The notes under the pieces were generated by a model that saw only the letters and a program-made list of their open reading frames with translations, was not told where the DNA came from and searched no databases. From Cupriavidus basilensis (GTDB lineage Bacteria > Pseudomonadota > Gammaproteobacteria > Burkholderiales > Burkholderiaceae): a stretch of DNA of 64,000 nt. Of the stretch, positions 54,827-63,434 are shown piece by piece. The stretch is taken from NCBI RefSeq assembly GCF_008801925.2, contig NZ_CP062804.1:3100001-3164000 (forward strand), in the 5' to 3' direction. Each line of letters begins with the position of its first letter. The stretch's first letter is position 1. A program made the translations under genes and the position numbers.

Positions 54827-55954
54827 ATGGACTTCAACTACAGCGAAGAACAGCAAATGCTGGCGGACAGCCTGCGCCGCTTCATCGATACCGAATACAC
54901 CTTTGATAAACGCCGCAAGAGCGCCCGCGGCGGCGGCAGCCTCAACCGCGCCACCTGGGCACAGCTAGCCGAAATGGGCGTGCTCGGCCTGACCGTGCCC
55001 GGCGAATACGGCGGCTTCGGCGAAAGCGCCGCCAGCCAGCTGGTGGTGCAGCGCGAACTGGGCCGTGGCCTGGTGCTGGAGCCGGTCACGCCGACCGCGG
55101 TGATGGCCACCGCCGTGCTCAGCGCCTACGGCAGCGCCGCCCAGAAAGACGATTGGCTGCCCGCCATCGCCGCGGGCGAACGCGTGGTCACCCTCGCCTA
55201 CCTGGAACCCACCACCCGCTACCGCCCCGAGACGGCGCGCGCCAGCGCCGAGCGCAAGGGCGACGGCTACGTCCTTAACGGCAACAAGAGCCTGGCCTGG
55301 CACGGCGAAGCCGCCGACGCCTTCCTGCTCACCGCACGCGTCTGCGGCAGCAACGAGTTGGCGCTGTTCCTGGTACCCGGCAACGCCGCCGGCCTCACCG
55401 TGCGCGGCTATCCCACCATGGACAGCCTGCGCGCCGCCGACCTCGCACTGCAGAACGTCACCGTGGACGCCAGCGCCATGATCGGTAACGCAGCCGACGG
55501 CCTGCCCGCCCTGCTCCACGGGATCGACCACGGCATTGCCGCGCTATGCGCCGAAGCCGCCGGCGCCATGGAAAAACTGATCGAGATCACCGCCGAGTAC
55601 CTGCGCACGCGGCAGCAGTTCGGCAAGCCGCTAGCCGTGTTCCAGGCGCTGCAGCACCGCATGGCCGACATGCTCGTACAAAAGGAACTAGCGTTGTCGA
55701 TGGCCTACGTGGCAGCCCAGGCGCTGGACGAAACCGATCCCGCCCAACGCCGCCGCATGCTCAGCGCCGCCAAGGTCACGGTCGCCAAGGCCGGCCGCCT
55801 CGTCGGCCAGCAAGCCGTGCAACTACACGGCGGCATGGGCATGACAGACGAACTGGAGGTTGGGGATTACTTCAAGCGGCTGACGATGATCGACCCGTTG
55901 CTGGGCGACAGCGATTTCCATGTGCAGCGGTATGGCGAGGTGATGGCAGCGTAA
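54827..55954 (+). CDS. Acyl-CoA dehydrogenase, second subunit of a pair
   Basis: A 375-residue acyl-CoA dehydrogenase superfamily member. It begins MDFNYSEEQQMLADSLRRFI and ends with the typical AVQLHGGMGMTDELEVGDYF region. The middle segment RQQFGKPLAVFQALQHRMAD is canonical. ATG 54827 follows the larger subunit by 25 bp. Together the two probably form one enzyme acting on a bulky acyl-CoA made by the ligase of the divergent operon. It converges on the repeat array at 56 kb. Confidence 0.87.
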   Translation: MDFNYSEEQQMLADSLRRFIDTEYTFDKRRKSARGGGSLNRATWAQLAEMGVLGLTVPGEYGGFGESAASQLVVQRELGRGLVLEPVTPTAVMATAVLSAYGSAAQKDDWLPAIAAGERVVTLAYLEPTTRYRPETARASAERKGDGYVLNGNKSLAWHGEAADAFLLTARVCGSNELALFLVPGNAAGLTVRGYPTMDSLRAADLALQNVTVDASAMIGNAADGLPALLHGIDHGIAALCAEAAGAMEKLIEITAEYLRTRQQFGKPLAVFQALQHRMADMLVQKELALSMAYVAAQALDETDPAQRRRMLSAAKVTVAKAGRLVGQQAVQLHGGMGMTDELEVGDYFKRLTMIDPLLGDSDFHVQRYGEVMAA

Positions 55955-56000
55955 AGCCCGGGCCGGGCATACTAGCGCAGCGCGACACCGCGAGCGCCCG

Positions 56001-56020
56001 CCCTCTCCCCAGCGGGAGAG
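56001..56020. repeat. CCCTCTCCCC hairpin, dispersed repeat copy 4
   Basis: CTCTCCC (56003-56009) pairs with GGGAGAG (56014-56020). It opens the array between convergent genes. Confidence 0.5.
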
Positions 56021-56044
56021 TCAGAACATCGATTCGGTCTAGCC

Positions 56045-56074
56045 GTGTTTCCCGCCCGAAGGGGCGGGAAACAC
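56045..56074. repeat. 13-bp hairpin in the array
   Basis: Arms GTGTTTCCCGCCC and GGGCGGGAAACAC are perfect complements around the loop GAAG. It is a strong stem without a U-tract. Confidence 0.7.
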
Positions 56075-56126
56075 CCAAGGCGATGCGAAGCGAGCCGTGA
56101 AGGTGTGCCAAGGCCGTATGGGGCGC

Positions 56127-56230
56127 CTCGGGATTCGGCGAAAAGAGCGGAAAAGAGGGACCCATGTCTGAGTATCGCCTTAAGGCGATGCGAGTTTGGG
56201 TCCCGGCCGCTCTTTTCGTCGAAGCCCGAG
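56127..56230. repeat. Nested 104-base palindromic structure
   Basis: Four complementary layers: CTCGGG/CCCGAG (56127-56132 with 56225-56230), CGAAAAGAGCGG/CCGCTCTTTTCG (56139-56150 with 56207-56218), GGGACCCA/TGGGTCCC (56157-56164 with 56197-56204) and the apex ATCGCCTTAAGGCGAT (56174-56189). It could be a large repeat element, a terminator or a structured RNA. Confidence 0.7.
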
Positions 56231-56263
56231 GGGGTAGTCGCCCCATCCGGCGCGCCTTCTTTG

Positions 56264-56293
56264 CCTACTTTCTTGGCAAGACAAGAAAGTAGG
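56264..56293. repeat. 11-bp hairpin, CCTACTTTCTT repeat
   Basis: CCTACTTTCTT pairs with AAGAAAGTAGG around an 8-base loop. It resembles a common short intergenic repeat in Burkholderiaceae. Confidence 0.6.
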
Positions 56294-56384
56294 TCGCCGC
56301 CCCGCAGGGGCGGTGAAACTGCAGTTGCCTTTGACCTTGAAGTCAAGCAGTTGCAGTTGGGACCATCACCCCCCACCCCAAACC

Positions 56385-57995
56385 TCAAATCACCAACTCA
56401 ATAACAAACGGCCCCCGCCGACCATTAGCCATACCAAACAACTCAGCAAACCGCTCCATATCCTCAGCCCGCGCAGCCTCCACCCCCATCCCATTAGCCA
56501 ACTGCACCCAGTTGAGATCCGGATTGCCGATATCCAGCATATCCAGCGCAGTCTTGCCCGGATTGGCCCCAACCCCGGCCAGCTCACCCAGCAAGATCGC
56601 GTACTTGCGATTGGCCAGAATCACCACGGTAACGTCAAGCTTCTCGCGCGCCATCGTCCACAGCGATTGCAGCGTGTACATCCCCGAGCCATCGGCCTGC
56701 AACGCAACCACCCGGCGCCCCGGCGCGGCGACCGCGGCGCCGGTCGCCAGCGGCAGCCCATCGCCAATAGCACCACCAGTCAGTTGCAGCCAGTCATGCG
56801 GCGCGGCATGCACGGTCCCCGGGTAAAACGCACGCCCAAAGCTCACGCTCTCTTCCACCACGATGGCCTGCTCCGGCAGCAGCGCCGTCAGCGTTTGCGC
56901 GACCGCCTCGGAGGTCACCGCGCCCTTGGCGATCCCACGCGGCGCGACCGAAGCCGGCACCGGCACCGGAGGGGCGCCAAGCTCGTCGGCAAGATGCGCC
57001 AGGGCTTCGGCCAGATCTTGTTCCGGACGTGCCAGCACATGGATCTCAGCGTCTTCCGGATAGGGGCGCGGCGACTTGCCCGGGTAAGCGAAGAACGTCA
57101 CCGGCGGCGGCGCGCCGACCAGGATGACGTTGCGGATGCCCGCCAGCTTGTCACGCGCCACGTCGCCGGAATAGGGCACCCGATCCACGTTGAAACGGCC
57201 TCGGCCGCGCGACACGCGGGCGTTGGACATCGGCGTGATCAGGCGCGCACCGGTGGCGGCGGCGATGCGGTGCGCATCGGCCAGCGGCGCCTCGCGCAGC
57301 GCGGTGCCGGCCAGCACGATCAGCGTGGGCCGGCCCGAGCGCAGCAGGCGCGCAGCTTGCTGGACGGCGTCGGGCGAGACCTTGGGCACCGGCAGCGGCG
57401 CCAGCGGCACGCCTACCTTGCCGCCGGCATCCCAGCAGACATCCGAGGGCAGGATCAGGCTGGCGACCCCGCCGGGGGCGGCGCACGCGGCCTGCACGGC
57501 CGTGGCGGCGTCGGCGCCCACCGATGCGGCATCCGTGGCGGTGCGGGTCCAGACCGAGACGGGGCGCGCCCAGCCTTCGGTATCGGCCGTCAGCGGTGCG
57601 TCGAACGGACGATGGTAGGTGGCCTGGTCGCCCACGATGTTGATCACCGGCGTCTGCGCGCGGCGCGCGTTATGCAGGTTGGCCAGGCCATTGGCCAGGC
57701 CCGGGCCGCAGTGCAGCAGCGTGGCTGCCGGCTTGTCGGCCATGCGCGCGTAGCCGTCGGCCGCGCCGGTCACCACGCCCTCAAACAGGCCGAGCACGCA
57801 ACGCATGCCGGGAATGCGGTCGAGCGCGGCCACGAAGTGCATTTCGCTGGTGCCGGGGTTGGCAAAGCAGGTGTCCACGCCGCAAGCCAGCAGCGTCTTG
57901 ACCAGGCTCTCGGCACCGTTCATCTCGCTCTGCCCGTTGTTGCCCTGGGTTGCATGGCTACCTTGGTTGCGGTCGGTATTCGGCATCTCGTTCAT
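56385..57995 (-). CDS. ThDP-dependent enzyme, acetolactate synthase/benzoylformate decarboxylase-like
   Basis: Thiamine-diphosphate enzyme of 536 residues. The catalytic Glu segment LGLFEGVVTGAADGYAR is present. The ThDP-binding region reads LQADGSGMYTLQSLWTMARE, then VVILANRKY, a variant of the GDG...NN motif. These features fit the acetolactate-synthase-like family whose substrates are often unknown. Start choice is uncertain: ATG 57995 gives the longest form, whereas Met at 57923 (MNGAESLVKTL) starts the conserved part. It is 54 bp downstream of the GntR gene and probably its target. Confidence 0.85.
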   Translation of the reverse strand: MNEMPNTDRNQGSHATQGNNGQSEMNGAESLVKTLLACGVDTCFANPGTSEMHFVAALDRIPGMRCVLGLFEGVVTGAADGYARMADKPAATLLHCGPGLANGLANLHNARRAQTPVINIVGDQATYHRPFDAPLTADTEGWARPVSVWTRTATDAASVGADAATAVQAACAAPGGVASLILPSDVCWDAGGKVGVPLAPLPVPKVSPDAVQQAARLLRSGRPTLIVLAGTALREAPLADAHRIAAATGARLITPMSNARVSRGRGRFNVDRVPYSGDVARDKLAGIRNVILVGAPPPVTFFAYPGKSPRPYPEDAEIHVLARPEQDLAEALAHLADELGAPPVPVPASVAPRGIAKGAVTSEAVAQTLTALLPEQAIVVEESVSFGRAFYPGTVHAAPHDWLQLTGGAIGDGLPLATGAAVAAPGRRVVALQADGSGMYTLQSLWTMAREKLDVTVVILANRKYAILLGELAGVGANPGKTALDMLDIGNPDLNWVQLANGMGVEAARAEDMERFAELFGMANGRRGPFVIELVI

Positions 57996-58011
57996 TTCCA
58001 GTTGGCGGATT

Positions 58012-58032
58012 GGGGAATGGGGAATGGGGAAT
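58012..58032. repeat. Three exact 7-bp tandem repeats upstream of ThDP gene
   Basis: GGGGAAT is repeated three times head to tail, 17 bp before the ATG at 57995. In transcript sense it reads ATTCCCC. Confidence 0.65.
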
Positions 58033-58049
58033 GGATTGGTGGACAAGCG

Positions 58050-58880
58050 TCAGGACTGCGCCCCTGGCGTGGCAGCCGGGCGCGCTGGGACATAAACGGG
58101 GGCGGCGCCCGCGCCAGTCGCGAGCAGGTCAAAATCCAGGCAGACGAACTCGCTCGGGAATTCGATGCGTGCGTAATAGACGATCACGCCGTCTACGCAC
58201 GCATAGCGCCGCAACTCGGCCACCGGCGCGCCAACGGGCAACGCCAGCCTGGCAGCCGATTCCGCGCCCGCCGCAATGATCGACAGGCGCTGCCTGGCGG
58301 CGGTGACCTTCAGCTGGGGAAAACGGTCGAGCACCGGCACCGAAGCCCCGTGGCGGAACGCTTCCGGCTCCCGGGCAAACACGCTGGCCTCGATAAAGAC
58401 CTCGCCCAGCGCGAACGGGCGCTGCTCGATCCGGTGCAGGCGGCGCAGGAAGTGATAGCCCGGCGCGCGCGCTGCGGCGCAAGGCATGCCCAGTTCGTCC
58501 GGCAAGGTGACGGTGCCATCGGACTCGGACAGCGCCTCGGTGTCGAGCTGCTCGCCGACGGCCACCACCTGGTCCCAGCTCACCGGCAGCCTCATGGCGC
58601 GGCGCTCGCGGCAGCTTGCCTTGACGAACGTGCCGCGCCCGCGCTCGCGGGTCAGCAGGCCCTCTTCGTCAAGCAGGGAGAGCGCGTGATGCATGGTCAT
58701 GCGCGCCACGCCGAACTCGCGGCAAAGCTGCTCGAGCGACGGAATGCGCTCGCCCTGGCGCCACTCGCCACTCTCGATATGGCGGCGGAAGATCGTGGCG
58801 AGCTGGAGATAGACCGGCTGGCGGCTGCGGGACAAGAGGTCGCTGGAGGCAGGCAAGGCGGTGAAAGCTGGATTCGGCAT
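58050..58880 (-). CDS. GntR/HutC-family transcriptional regulator
   Basis: A 276-residue regulator. The N-terminal winged helix-turn-helix is HIESGEWRQGERIPSLEQLC and REFGVARMTMHHALSLLDEE. The C-terminal domain is of the UTRA type (FEDF-like YHFLRRLHRIEQRPFALGEV, RYACVDGVIVYYARIEFPSE), which binds small effectors. ATG 58880 is preferred over an in-frame TTG five codons upstream; the ribosome-binding site is weak. It lies just upstream of the ThDP-enzyme gene, on the same strand, and probably controls both. A candidate operator is at 58977-58992. Confidence 0.88.
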   Translation of the reverse strand: MPNPAFTALPASSDLLSRSRQPVYLQLATIFRRHIESGEWRQGERIPSLEQLCREFGVARMTMHHALSLLDEEGLLTRERGRGTFVKASCRERRAMRLPVSWDQVVAVGEQLDTEALSESDGTVTLPDELGMPCAAARAPGYHFLRRLHRIEQRPFALGEVFIEASVFAREPEAFRHGASVPVLDRFPQLKVTAARQRLSIIAAGAESAARLALPVGAPVAELRRYACVDGVIVYYARIEFPSEFVCLDFDLLATGAGAAPVYVPARPAATPGAQS

Positions 58881-58942
58881 CAAAAGCGGGAGCAACGCAG
58901 CGACTGCGAAAGCCGGGAGCGCCAGCGTGTTATCGCCGGCTG

Positions 58943-58968
58943 GAAGTGGCTTACTGAAGTGGCTTACT
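58943..58968. repeat. Tandem 13-bp duplication upstream of GntR gene
   Basis: GAAGTGGCTTACT occurs twice without a gap, 63 bp upstream of the GntR start codon and next to a candidate operator. Confidence 0.65.
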
Positions 58969-58976
58969 TTAATAAG

Positions 58977-58992
58977 GTCTACAAACCTAGAC
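58977..58992. promoter_or_regulatory. GTCTA-N6-TAGAC candidate operator
   Basis: An inverted repeat of 5-bp arms upstream of the GntR/HutC gene. Known HutC-family sites such as the DasR site TGGTCTAGACCA share GTCTAGAC, so autoregulation by this GntR protein is plausible. Confidence 0.45.
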
Positions 58993-59093
58993 TACTAGGG
59001 TTTACTGCAGCCCCGTCACGAACGCAAAAAAAAACGCAGGCCGAAGCCCGCGCTTTTCTGTGCGTATCCATCGCGGCTTGTCGCCGCGCCGCC

Positions 59094-60149
59094 TTACGCG
59101 GCAAGCGGCTCCGCGCTGCCCGGCGCAATGACCTGCGTCAAGGTGGGCGCCGGGGTGGTTGCCTGCGGCACGGCGGGCGCCGCGAACCATCCCTGCACGG
59201 CCGCGTGGATGGACTCTACCTGGGCCAGCTTGCGCCGGTACGCGGAGCGCTTCTTGGACGGCAGCGCCATCACATCGCGGCGCGGCTGGTTGACCGGCAC
59301 CTCGACATTGCCGCAAGGCATTGGCTGGCCCGCGGACTCCATCCAGAAGCCCTCGTAGTCGCAGCGGATCTCGCGCGGGGTATGGCGTTGGCGGCCCACG
59401 TGATTCTTCTTGCTGACGCCCACGATGCGCTGCACCCCGAGCGTGGCGGCAAAGCCGAGCAGCGCTTCCATGACCGCGTCCTTGGGCCGCAGGCCTTCGC
59501 ATGCCTTGGTGGACTCGCGGATCAGGTCGCGGCTGTTCTCACCCATGGGGCCTTGCAGGCCCCCGACGAAGATCTCCGTGCCGCCCTTGCGCTGCGCCAG
59601 GTAGAAGCTGAGCTGGCTCAGGCATACGCCGCTGGCCGTGTCCAGCCAATAAAAGGCCAGTTCGCCTTCCTTGGGATTCGGCCCCGAATCCGCCAGGCGC
59701 AGCCTGTAGCGGCCGTCGCCCATCGCCCATTCGAGCCCGCCGCCCACATAGACGCGTTCGCTTAGCGCCAGCGGCACCAGCGTGCTCATCGCGCGGTAGT
59801 GATCCAGCACCGTGCGCATGCGCTCGCGAAAGCTCAGCCCAAATGCGCCAAGCGGGCGATATGGGCGCTCGAGCAGAGAAGGCTTGGCCATGGCCACGCG
59901 CCGCATCAGCGCGCAGGAGTCGACCGCCTGCAACCAGCTGCGCACCGCGGCAAAGCGGAATGCGGACCGGCAGATCAGCTTGAAACGCTTGAAAACCCAC
60001 TTCTTGCCGCCCGGCGGGTGGCAAAACGCCGACAGCGCAGTAAGCACCGCCAGATAGCGAAAATAGAAAAAAGGCCCGAGATCGTGAAAAAAACCCCTGG
60101 CATTCAGCCCCGACAGCCATTGAAGGCTCGAGATTGGTCCTTGCACCAC
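59094..60149 (-). CDS. VirK/YbjX-family protein (DUF535)
   Basis: A 351-residue protein of the VirK/YbjX family, linked in enterobacteria to envelope stress and peptide resistance; the biochemical role is unknown. Segments: YRPLGAFGLSFRERMRTVLD, LSQLSFYLAQRKGGTEIFVG, GLQGPMGENSRDLIRESTKA, VQRIVGVSKKNHVGRQRH. The start is likely GTG at 60149, with CAGGGGAGCGTCAA upstream; a TTG at 60170 would add seven residues. It is flanked by gaps on both sides and probably monocistronic. Confidence 0.83.
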   Translation of the reverse strand: MVQGPISSLQWLSGLNARGFFHDLGPFFYFRYLAVLTALSAFCHPPGGKKWVFKRFKLICRSAFRFAAVRSWLQAVDSCALMRRVAMAKPSLLERPYRPLGAFGLSFRERMRTVLDHYRAMSTLVPLALSERVYVGGGLEWAMGDGRYRLRLADSGPNPKEGELAFYWLDTASGVCLSQLSFYLAQRKGGTEIFVGGLQGPMGENSRDLIRESTKACEGLRPKDAVMEALLGFAATLGVQRIVGVSKKNHVGRQRHTPREIRCDYEGFWMESAGQPMPCGNVEVPVNQPRRDVMALPSKKRSAYRRKLAQVESIHAAVQGWFAAPAVPQATTPAPTLTQVIAPGSAEPLAA

Positions 60150-60484
60150 TTGACGCTCCCCTGTTCCCAATTCAGCAAAGCCGGTACCCGGTCTTGTATT
60201 GCTGCGCTAACGATTCAAAACCGCCGCGCCCGCCATGGCAGTGGCGGGGTAGACGGCCAGGCGTAGCCTGGATCACGGGGCACGGCTGGCAGCGTGGGGG
60301 GCCACCGGGCCAAGTGTTTCCGCCCCGTAATATTTCGTAACGAATAGTAATACGTCCGGTTGACAGGAAATGCAGTCATTTCCCCTGGAACGCAAAAAAT
60401 ATGTGGGCGGGAGCCCGGGAGCATCGATAGATCAGATTGCGGCCTGGATAAGGAGCGCAGCGCGCGCGCCCTGGCAATCCGGAA
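60150..60484. other. 335-bp gap upstream of the VirK/YbjX-like gene
   Basis: It should hold the promoter of the leftward gene. A TTCGT-a-ACGAA inverted repeat lies near 60330, and GGAAATG/CATTTCC (60366-60372 with 60377-60383) forms a small hairpin about 100 bp after the MFS stop. Neither is followed by a T-run. No gene was seen. Confidence 0.4.
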
Positions 60485-61714
60485 TCAGCGCGGCAGCGCG
60501 CCTGCGGGCCGTGGCTCCGTCGCGAAGTACAGGCCCGCCATGGCCGGCAGGCCAAAGCCGATCCAGCTGGTGAGCGTCCAGCCGCCGTGGGCAAAGGCCC
60601 ACGCGCCGACGGCCGAGGCCACGGCGCCGCCGGTGAAGAAGATCGCCATGAACAGTCCGTTCAGGCGGCTGCGATAGGCGGCGCCCAGCGCAAAGATGGC
60701 GCGCTGGCCCACGACCAGGTTGGCCGCCACGCCAAAATCCAGCACGATGGCGGCAGTCGTCAGCGCCGCCAGGGCTACGGGCGAGCCGGGCGTGCCGGCC
60801 TGGCCCAGCACAAAGGCGCCGGCCGCGAGCAACATGGCGAGCATGGTCATGCCCCGGCCACGGCCGCGATCGGCCTGGCGCCCTGCGATGGGCGCCGCCA
60901 CCGCTCCCGCCACACCAGCCAGCGCGAACAGGGCGATGCCCTTCTGGCTCAGGCCGAACTCGGGGCCGGCGAGCCACAGGGGCACGGTGGTCCAGAACAG
61001 GCTGAACGCCCCAAACATGCATGCCTGGTAGGCCGCACGCCGGCGCAGTACGGGCTGCGAGCACAGCAACTGCCACATGGACACCAGCAGCGCGCCATAG
61101 CGCACCGCGGGCGCCGGGCGGCGATCCGGGAGCAGCCGCATGAGCACCAAGGCGAGCAAGGCCATGCCCACGGCCGAGCCCGCGAAGATGGCATGCCAGC
61201 CCCACAGGTCGGTGACCAGGCTGGCGGCCGGGCGGGCCAGCATGATGCCCAGCATCAGGCCGCTCATGACATTGCCGACAACACGGCCGCGCGCATGCTC
61301 AGGCGCCAGGTGCGCGGCAAACGGCACCAGGACCTGCGCGGCCACGGAGCTCAGCCCGATGCAGACAGCCGCCAGCAGAAACACACCGGCATGGCCGGCC
61401 AACGCCGCGCCAGCCAGTGCGAGGGCGCTCGCGGCCAGCAGGCTGCAGATCAGCCGGCGGTTCTCGATGATGTCGCCCAGCGGCACGATCAGCAGCAGGC
61501 CCGCGCCATAACCGGCCTGGATCAGGGTCACGATCAGGCCCGCCGCCTGCGGCGACAGCCCCAGCGCGTGGCCGATCGGGCCGATCAACGGCTGCGCGTA
61601 ATACAGGTTGGCCACGATCAGGCCGCAGGCGGTGGCCAGCAGCAGGGTCATCCAGCTTGCGCCGCCCACAGGGCTGGCTTGCGCTTGCGGCGCGCAGTGC
61701 GCTCTTGTCGTCAT
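60485..61714 (-). CDS. MFS transporter
   Basis: A 409-residue inner-membrane transporter of the major facilitator superfamily with about 12 hydrophobic segments. It begins after a short polar tail at [20 protein letters not shown] and carries the cytoplasmic-loop signature [12 protein letters not shown]. The second half starts near [18 protein letters not shown]. This resembles drug/aromatic-efflux-type MFS proteins, but substrate and direction cannot be inferred. ATG 61714 has GAAGGCAATC upstream. It lies 103 bp downstream of the DASS permease gene on the same strand. Confidence 0.85.
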   Translation of the reverse strand: MTTRAHCAPQAQASPVGGASWMTLLLATACGLIVANLYYAQPLIGPIGHALGLSPQAAGLIVTLIQAGYGAGLLLIVPLGDIIENRRLICSLLAASALALAGAALAGHAGVFLLAAVCIGLSSVAAQVLVPFAAHLAPEHARGRVVGNVMSGLMLGIMLARPAASLVTDLWGWHAIFAGSAVGMALLALVLMRLLPDRRPAPAVRYGALLVSMWQLLCSQPVLRRRAAYQACMFGAFSLFWTTVPLWLAGPEFGLSQKGIALFALAGVAGAVAAPIAGRQADRGRGRGMTMLAMLLAAGAFVLGQAGTPGSPVALAALTTAAIVLDFGVAANLVVGQRAIFALGAAYRSRLNGLFMAIFFTGGAVASAVGAWAFAHGGWTLTSWIGFGLPAMAGLYFATEPRPAGALPR

Positions 61715-61817
61715 GATTGCCTTCTACAGTGGAGCTCGGCCTACCCGGGGCTGGGGTTAACCAGAGGTCGAAGGCCGAGATCATGCCTCAGTTAGCGCAA
61801 GCTTGCTGGCGGCGCGC

Positions 61818-63299
61818 TCAAGGCAGGTAGCCCAGCAAACGCCACCAGAAGTAATCCAGCGGCAGCAGCACCAGCAGGGTCAGCGCGGCCAGCGCCAGGC
61901 ACATGCGGGTGCCGTCGCGCAGCCCCACGCCACCGAGCTGCATGGCGATCACAATGGGTGGCGACTGGTAGGGGAAGAACACCGTGGAGAACACGGGAAC
62001 CTGCAGCATCAGCACGGCTTCGAGCGACAAACCCGTGGCCTGCGCCAGTTGTCTGGCCAGCGGTGTCAGCACGGCCGGCAATCCGGGCAGCGTCGTCATG
62101 AGCCCCAGGCTCGCCCCGACCGCGCCAAGCGCGGCCACATTGGCGGCGGTATGCCCCGGCGATAGGGGCAGCCAGCGCAGCAGTGCCGCGCTGATAGCGG
62201 TCCCCAGCCCCGTGGATTCCACCACGGCGCCCAGGCCGAGAAAGCCGGCTACATAGATCAGGGGCGTGAGGTGCACCTGCTCGGCCAGCATGCGCGAGGA
62301 AACCAGGCCCACGCCCGGCAACAGGCAGACGATGCATGCCGCCAGCGAGATCCAGGCCGGCGAGACGCCATGCAGCGTGTCGGTGGCAAACCCGGCCACG
62401 GCCAGCACCAGGATCACCGCCAGCAGCTTTTCCTGCCGGCTTGGCGCGCTCGCTTGCTCGCGCGGGAGTGCCGCGATCGGCCCACGCTCGGGGAACAGCC
62501 GGCAGACCAGCCAGACCAGCATCACGGTCTTGAGCAAGCCGAGGATGGGGAAATGCAGCAGGAGATAGCTGCCATAGCTCAGGTTGACGCCGTACAGGGA
62601 GCTGGCCGCGCCGAGCAACACGCTGTTGGGGATGTTGGCCGGCAGGATGGTGGTGGGCGGCATATAGCTGGCGGCCGCCACGGTCAGCACCATGCCGATG
62701 CGACCGTTGGACCCCGGTGCAAAGCCAAGCCGGTCGGCCAGCGCCAGCACGATCGGCATCAGCAGCAGCACGCGCCCGGTGGTCGATGGCATCAGGAATG
62801 CCAGCCCCACGGCGCTCACCGCCACCGTGCCGATCACCTGGCGATAGCTGCCCACCCGGCCCCGGAAGATGATGGCCGCCAGCCGCTGCGCCAGCCCGGT
62901 CTGGCGCAAGGCCACACCGGTTACCGCGCCGCCGAACATGAGCCACCACGCGGTGGAAGCAAAGCCCGAGAAGACCACGGGGGCCGGCGCCACGTGCAGC
63001 ACGACGGCGCACAGGAAGAACAGCAACGTCGTAGCCGGCTCGGGCAGCACGCCCAGCGCCCAGCAGCACACGGTGGACGCCACCAGCGCCGCCGCCAGCA
63101 CCAGGCCACCGGGCGCGCCGGTGGCGCGGCCCACCAGCCATACCGCCGCGACGCACAGGGCGATGACGATAGCGGCGCGCGCGCTGTCCGACAGCTTGCC
63201 CGCGGGCGCGGGGCCTGCGGCGGGTGGCGCCTTGGAAGCGGCGGGATTGCCGGAAAGGCTGGCCTGGGGCGGCAAGCCGGGCTGACTGGTATTGCTCAT
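61818..63299 (-). CDS. DASS/SLC13-family permease
   Basis: A 493-residue inner-membrane permease of the divalent-anion:sodium symporter superfamily, with about 11-12 transmembrane segments after a 40-residue Pro/Ala-rich cytoplasmic tail. The two family-type loop regions are FLMPSTTGRVLLLMPIVLAL and YMPPTTILPANIPNSVLL in the first half, with FSTVFFPYQSPPIVIAMQLG in the second. Substrates of relatives include dicarboxylates and sulfate. ATG 63299 has CGGAGTTCCC upstream. It diverges from the AraC gene at 63435, its likely regulator. Confidence 0.88.
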   Translation of the reverse strand: MSNTSQPGLPPQASLSGNPAASKAPPAAGPAPAGKLSDSARAAIVIALCVAAVWLVGRATGAPGGLVLAAALVASTVCCWALGVLPEPATTLLFFLCAVVLHVAPAPVVFSGFASTAWWLMFGGAVTGVALRQTGLAQRLAAIIFRGRVGSYRQVIGTVAVSAVGLAFLMPSTTGRVLLLMPIVLALADRLGFAPGSNGRIGMVLTVAAASYMPPTTILPANIPNSVLLGAASSLYGVNLSYGSYLLLHFPILGLLKTVMLVWLVCRLFPERGPIAALPREQASAPSRQEKLLAVILVLAVAGFATDTLHGVSPAWISLAACIVCLLPGVGLVSSRMLAEQVHLTPLIYVAGFLGLGAVVESTGLGTAISAALLRWLPLSPGHTAANVAALGAVGASLGLMTTLPGLPAVLTPLARQLAQATGLSLEAVLMLQVPVFSTVFFPYQSPPIVIAMQLGGVGLRDGTRMCLALAALTLLVLLPLDYFWWRLLGYLP

Positions 63300-63434
63300 G
63301 CGAGGGAACTCCGTGGTGCCATGCGATGAGCGCCATCGTAGGACGCGCCAATCTGGCCGGGTTACACTTCTCGGGCAATTTCTTACGAATCCAAGCCACA
63401 TCCGAAACCCTGCGCCAAAGCCGCGCCGAGCCAG

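Larger units (their letters stand above)
55955..56384. repeat. Array of inverted repeats between convergent genes
   Basis: The 430-bp gap holds at least five inverted repeats: a CCCTCTCC element (56001-56020), a 13-bp hairpin (56045-56074), a nested structure (56127-56230), an 11-bp hairpin (56264-56293) and CCGCCCC/GGGGCGG just after. The nested part is the most structured noncoding DNA in the window. It lies between the converging dehydrogenase and ThDP-enzyme genes and should at least block readthrough. Pieces of it look like repeats common in Burkholderiaceae genomes. Direct GCAGTTGC repeats follow at its right end. Confidence 0.7.

Noticed and set aside
56313..59765. Open frame of 1150 codons on the plus strand
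   Set aside because: It runs antisense to the ThDP enzyme and GntR genes and across the VirK-like gene. It has no coherent motifs; long shadow frames are expected at this GC content.
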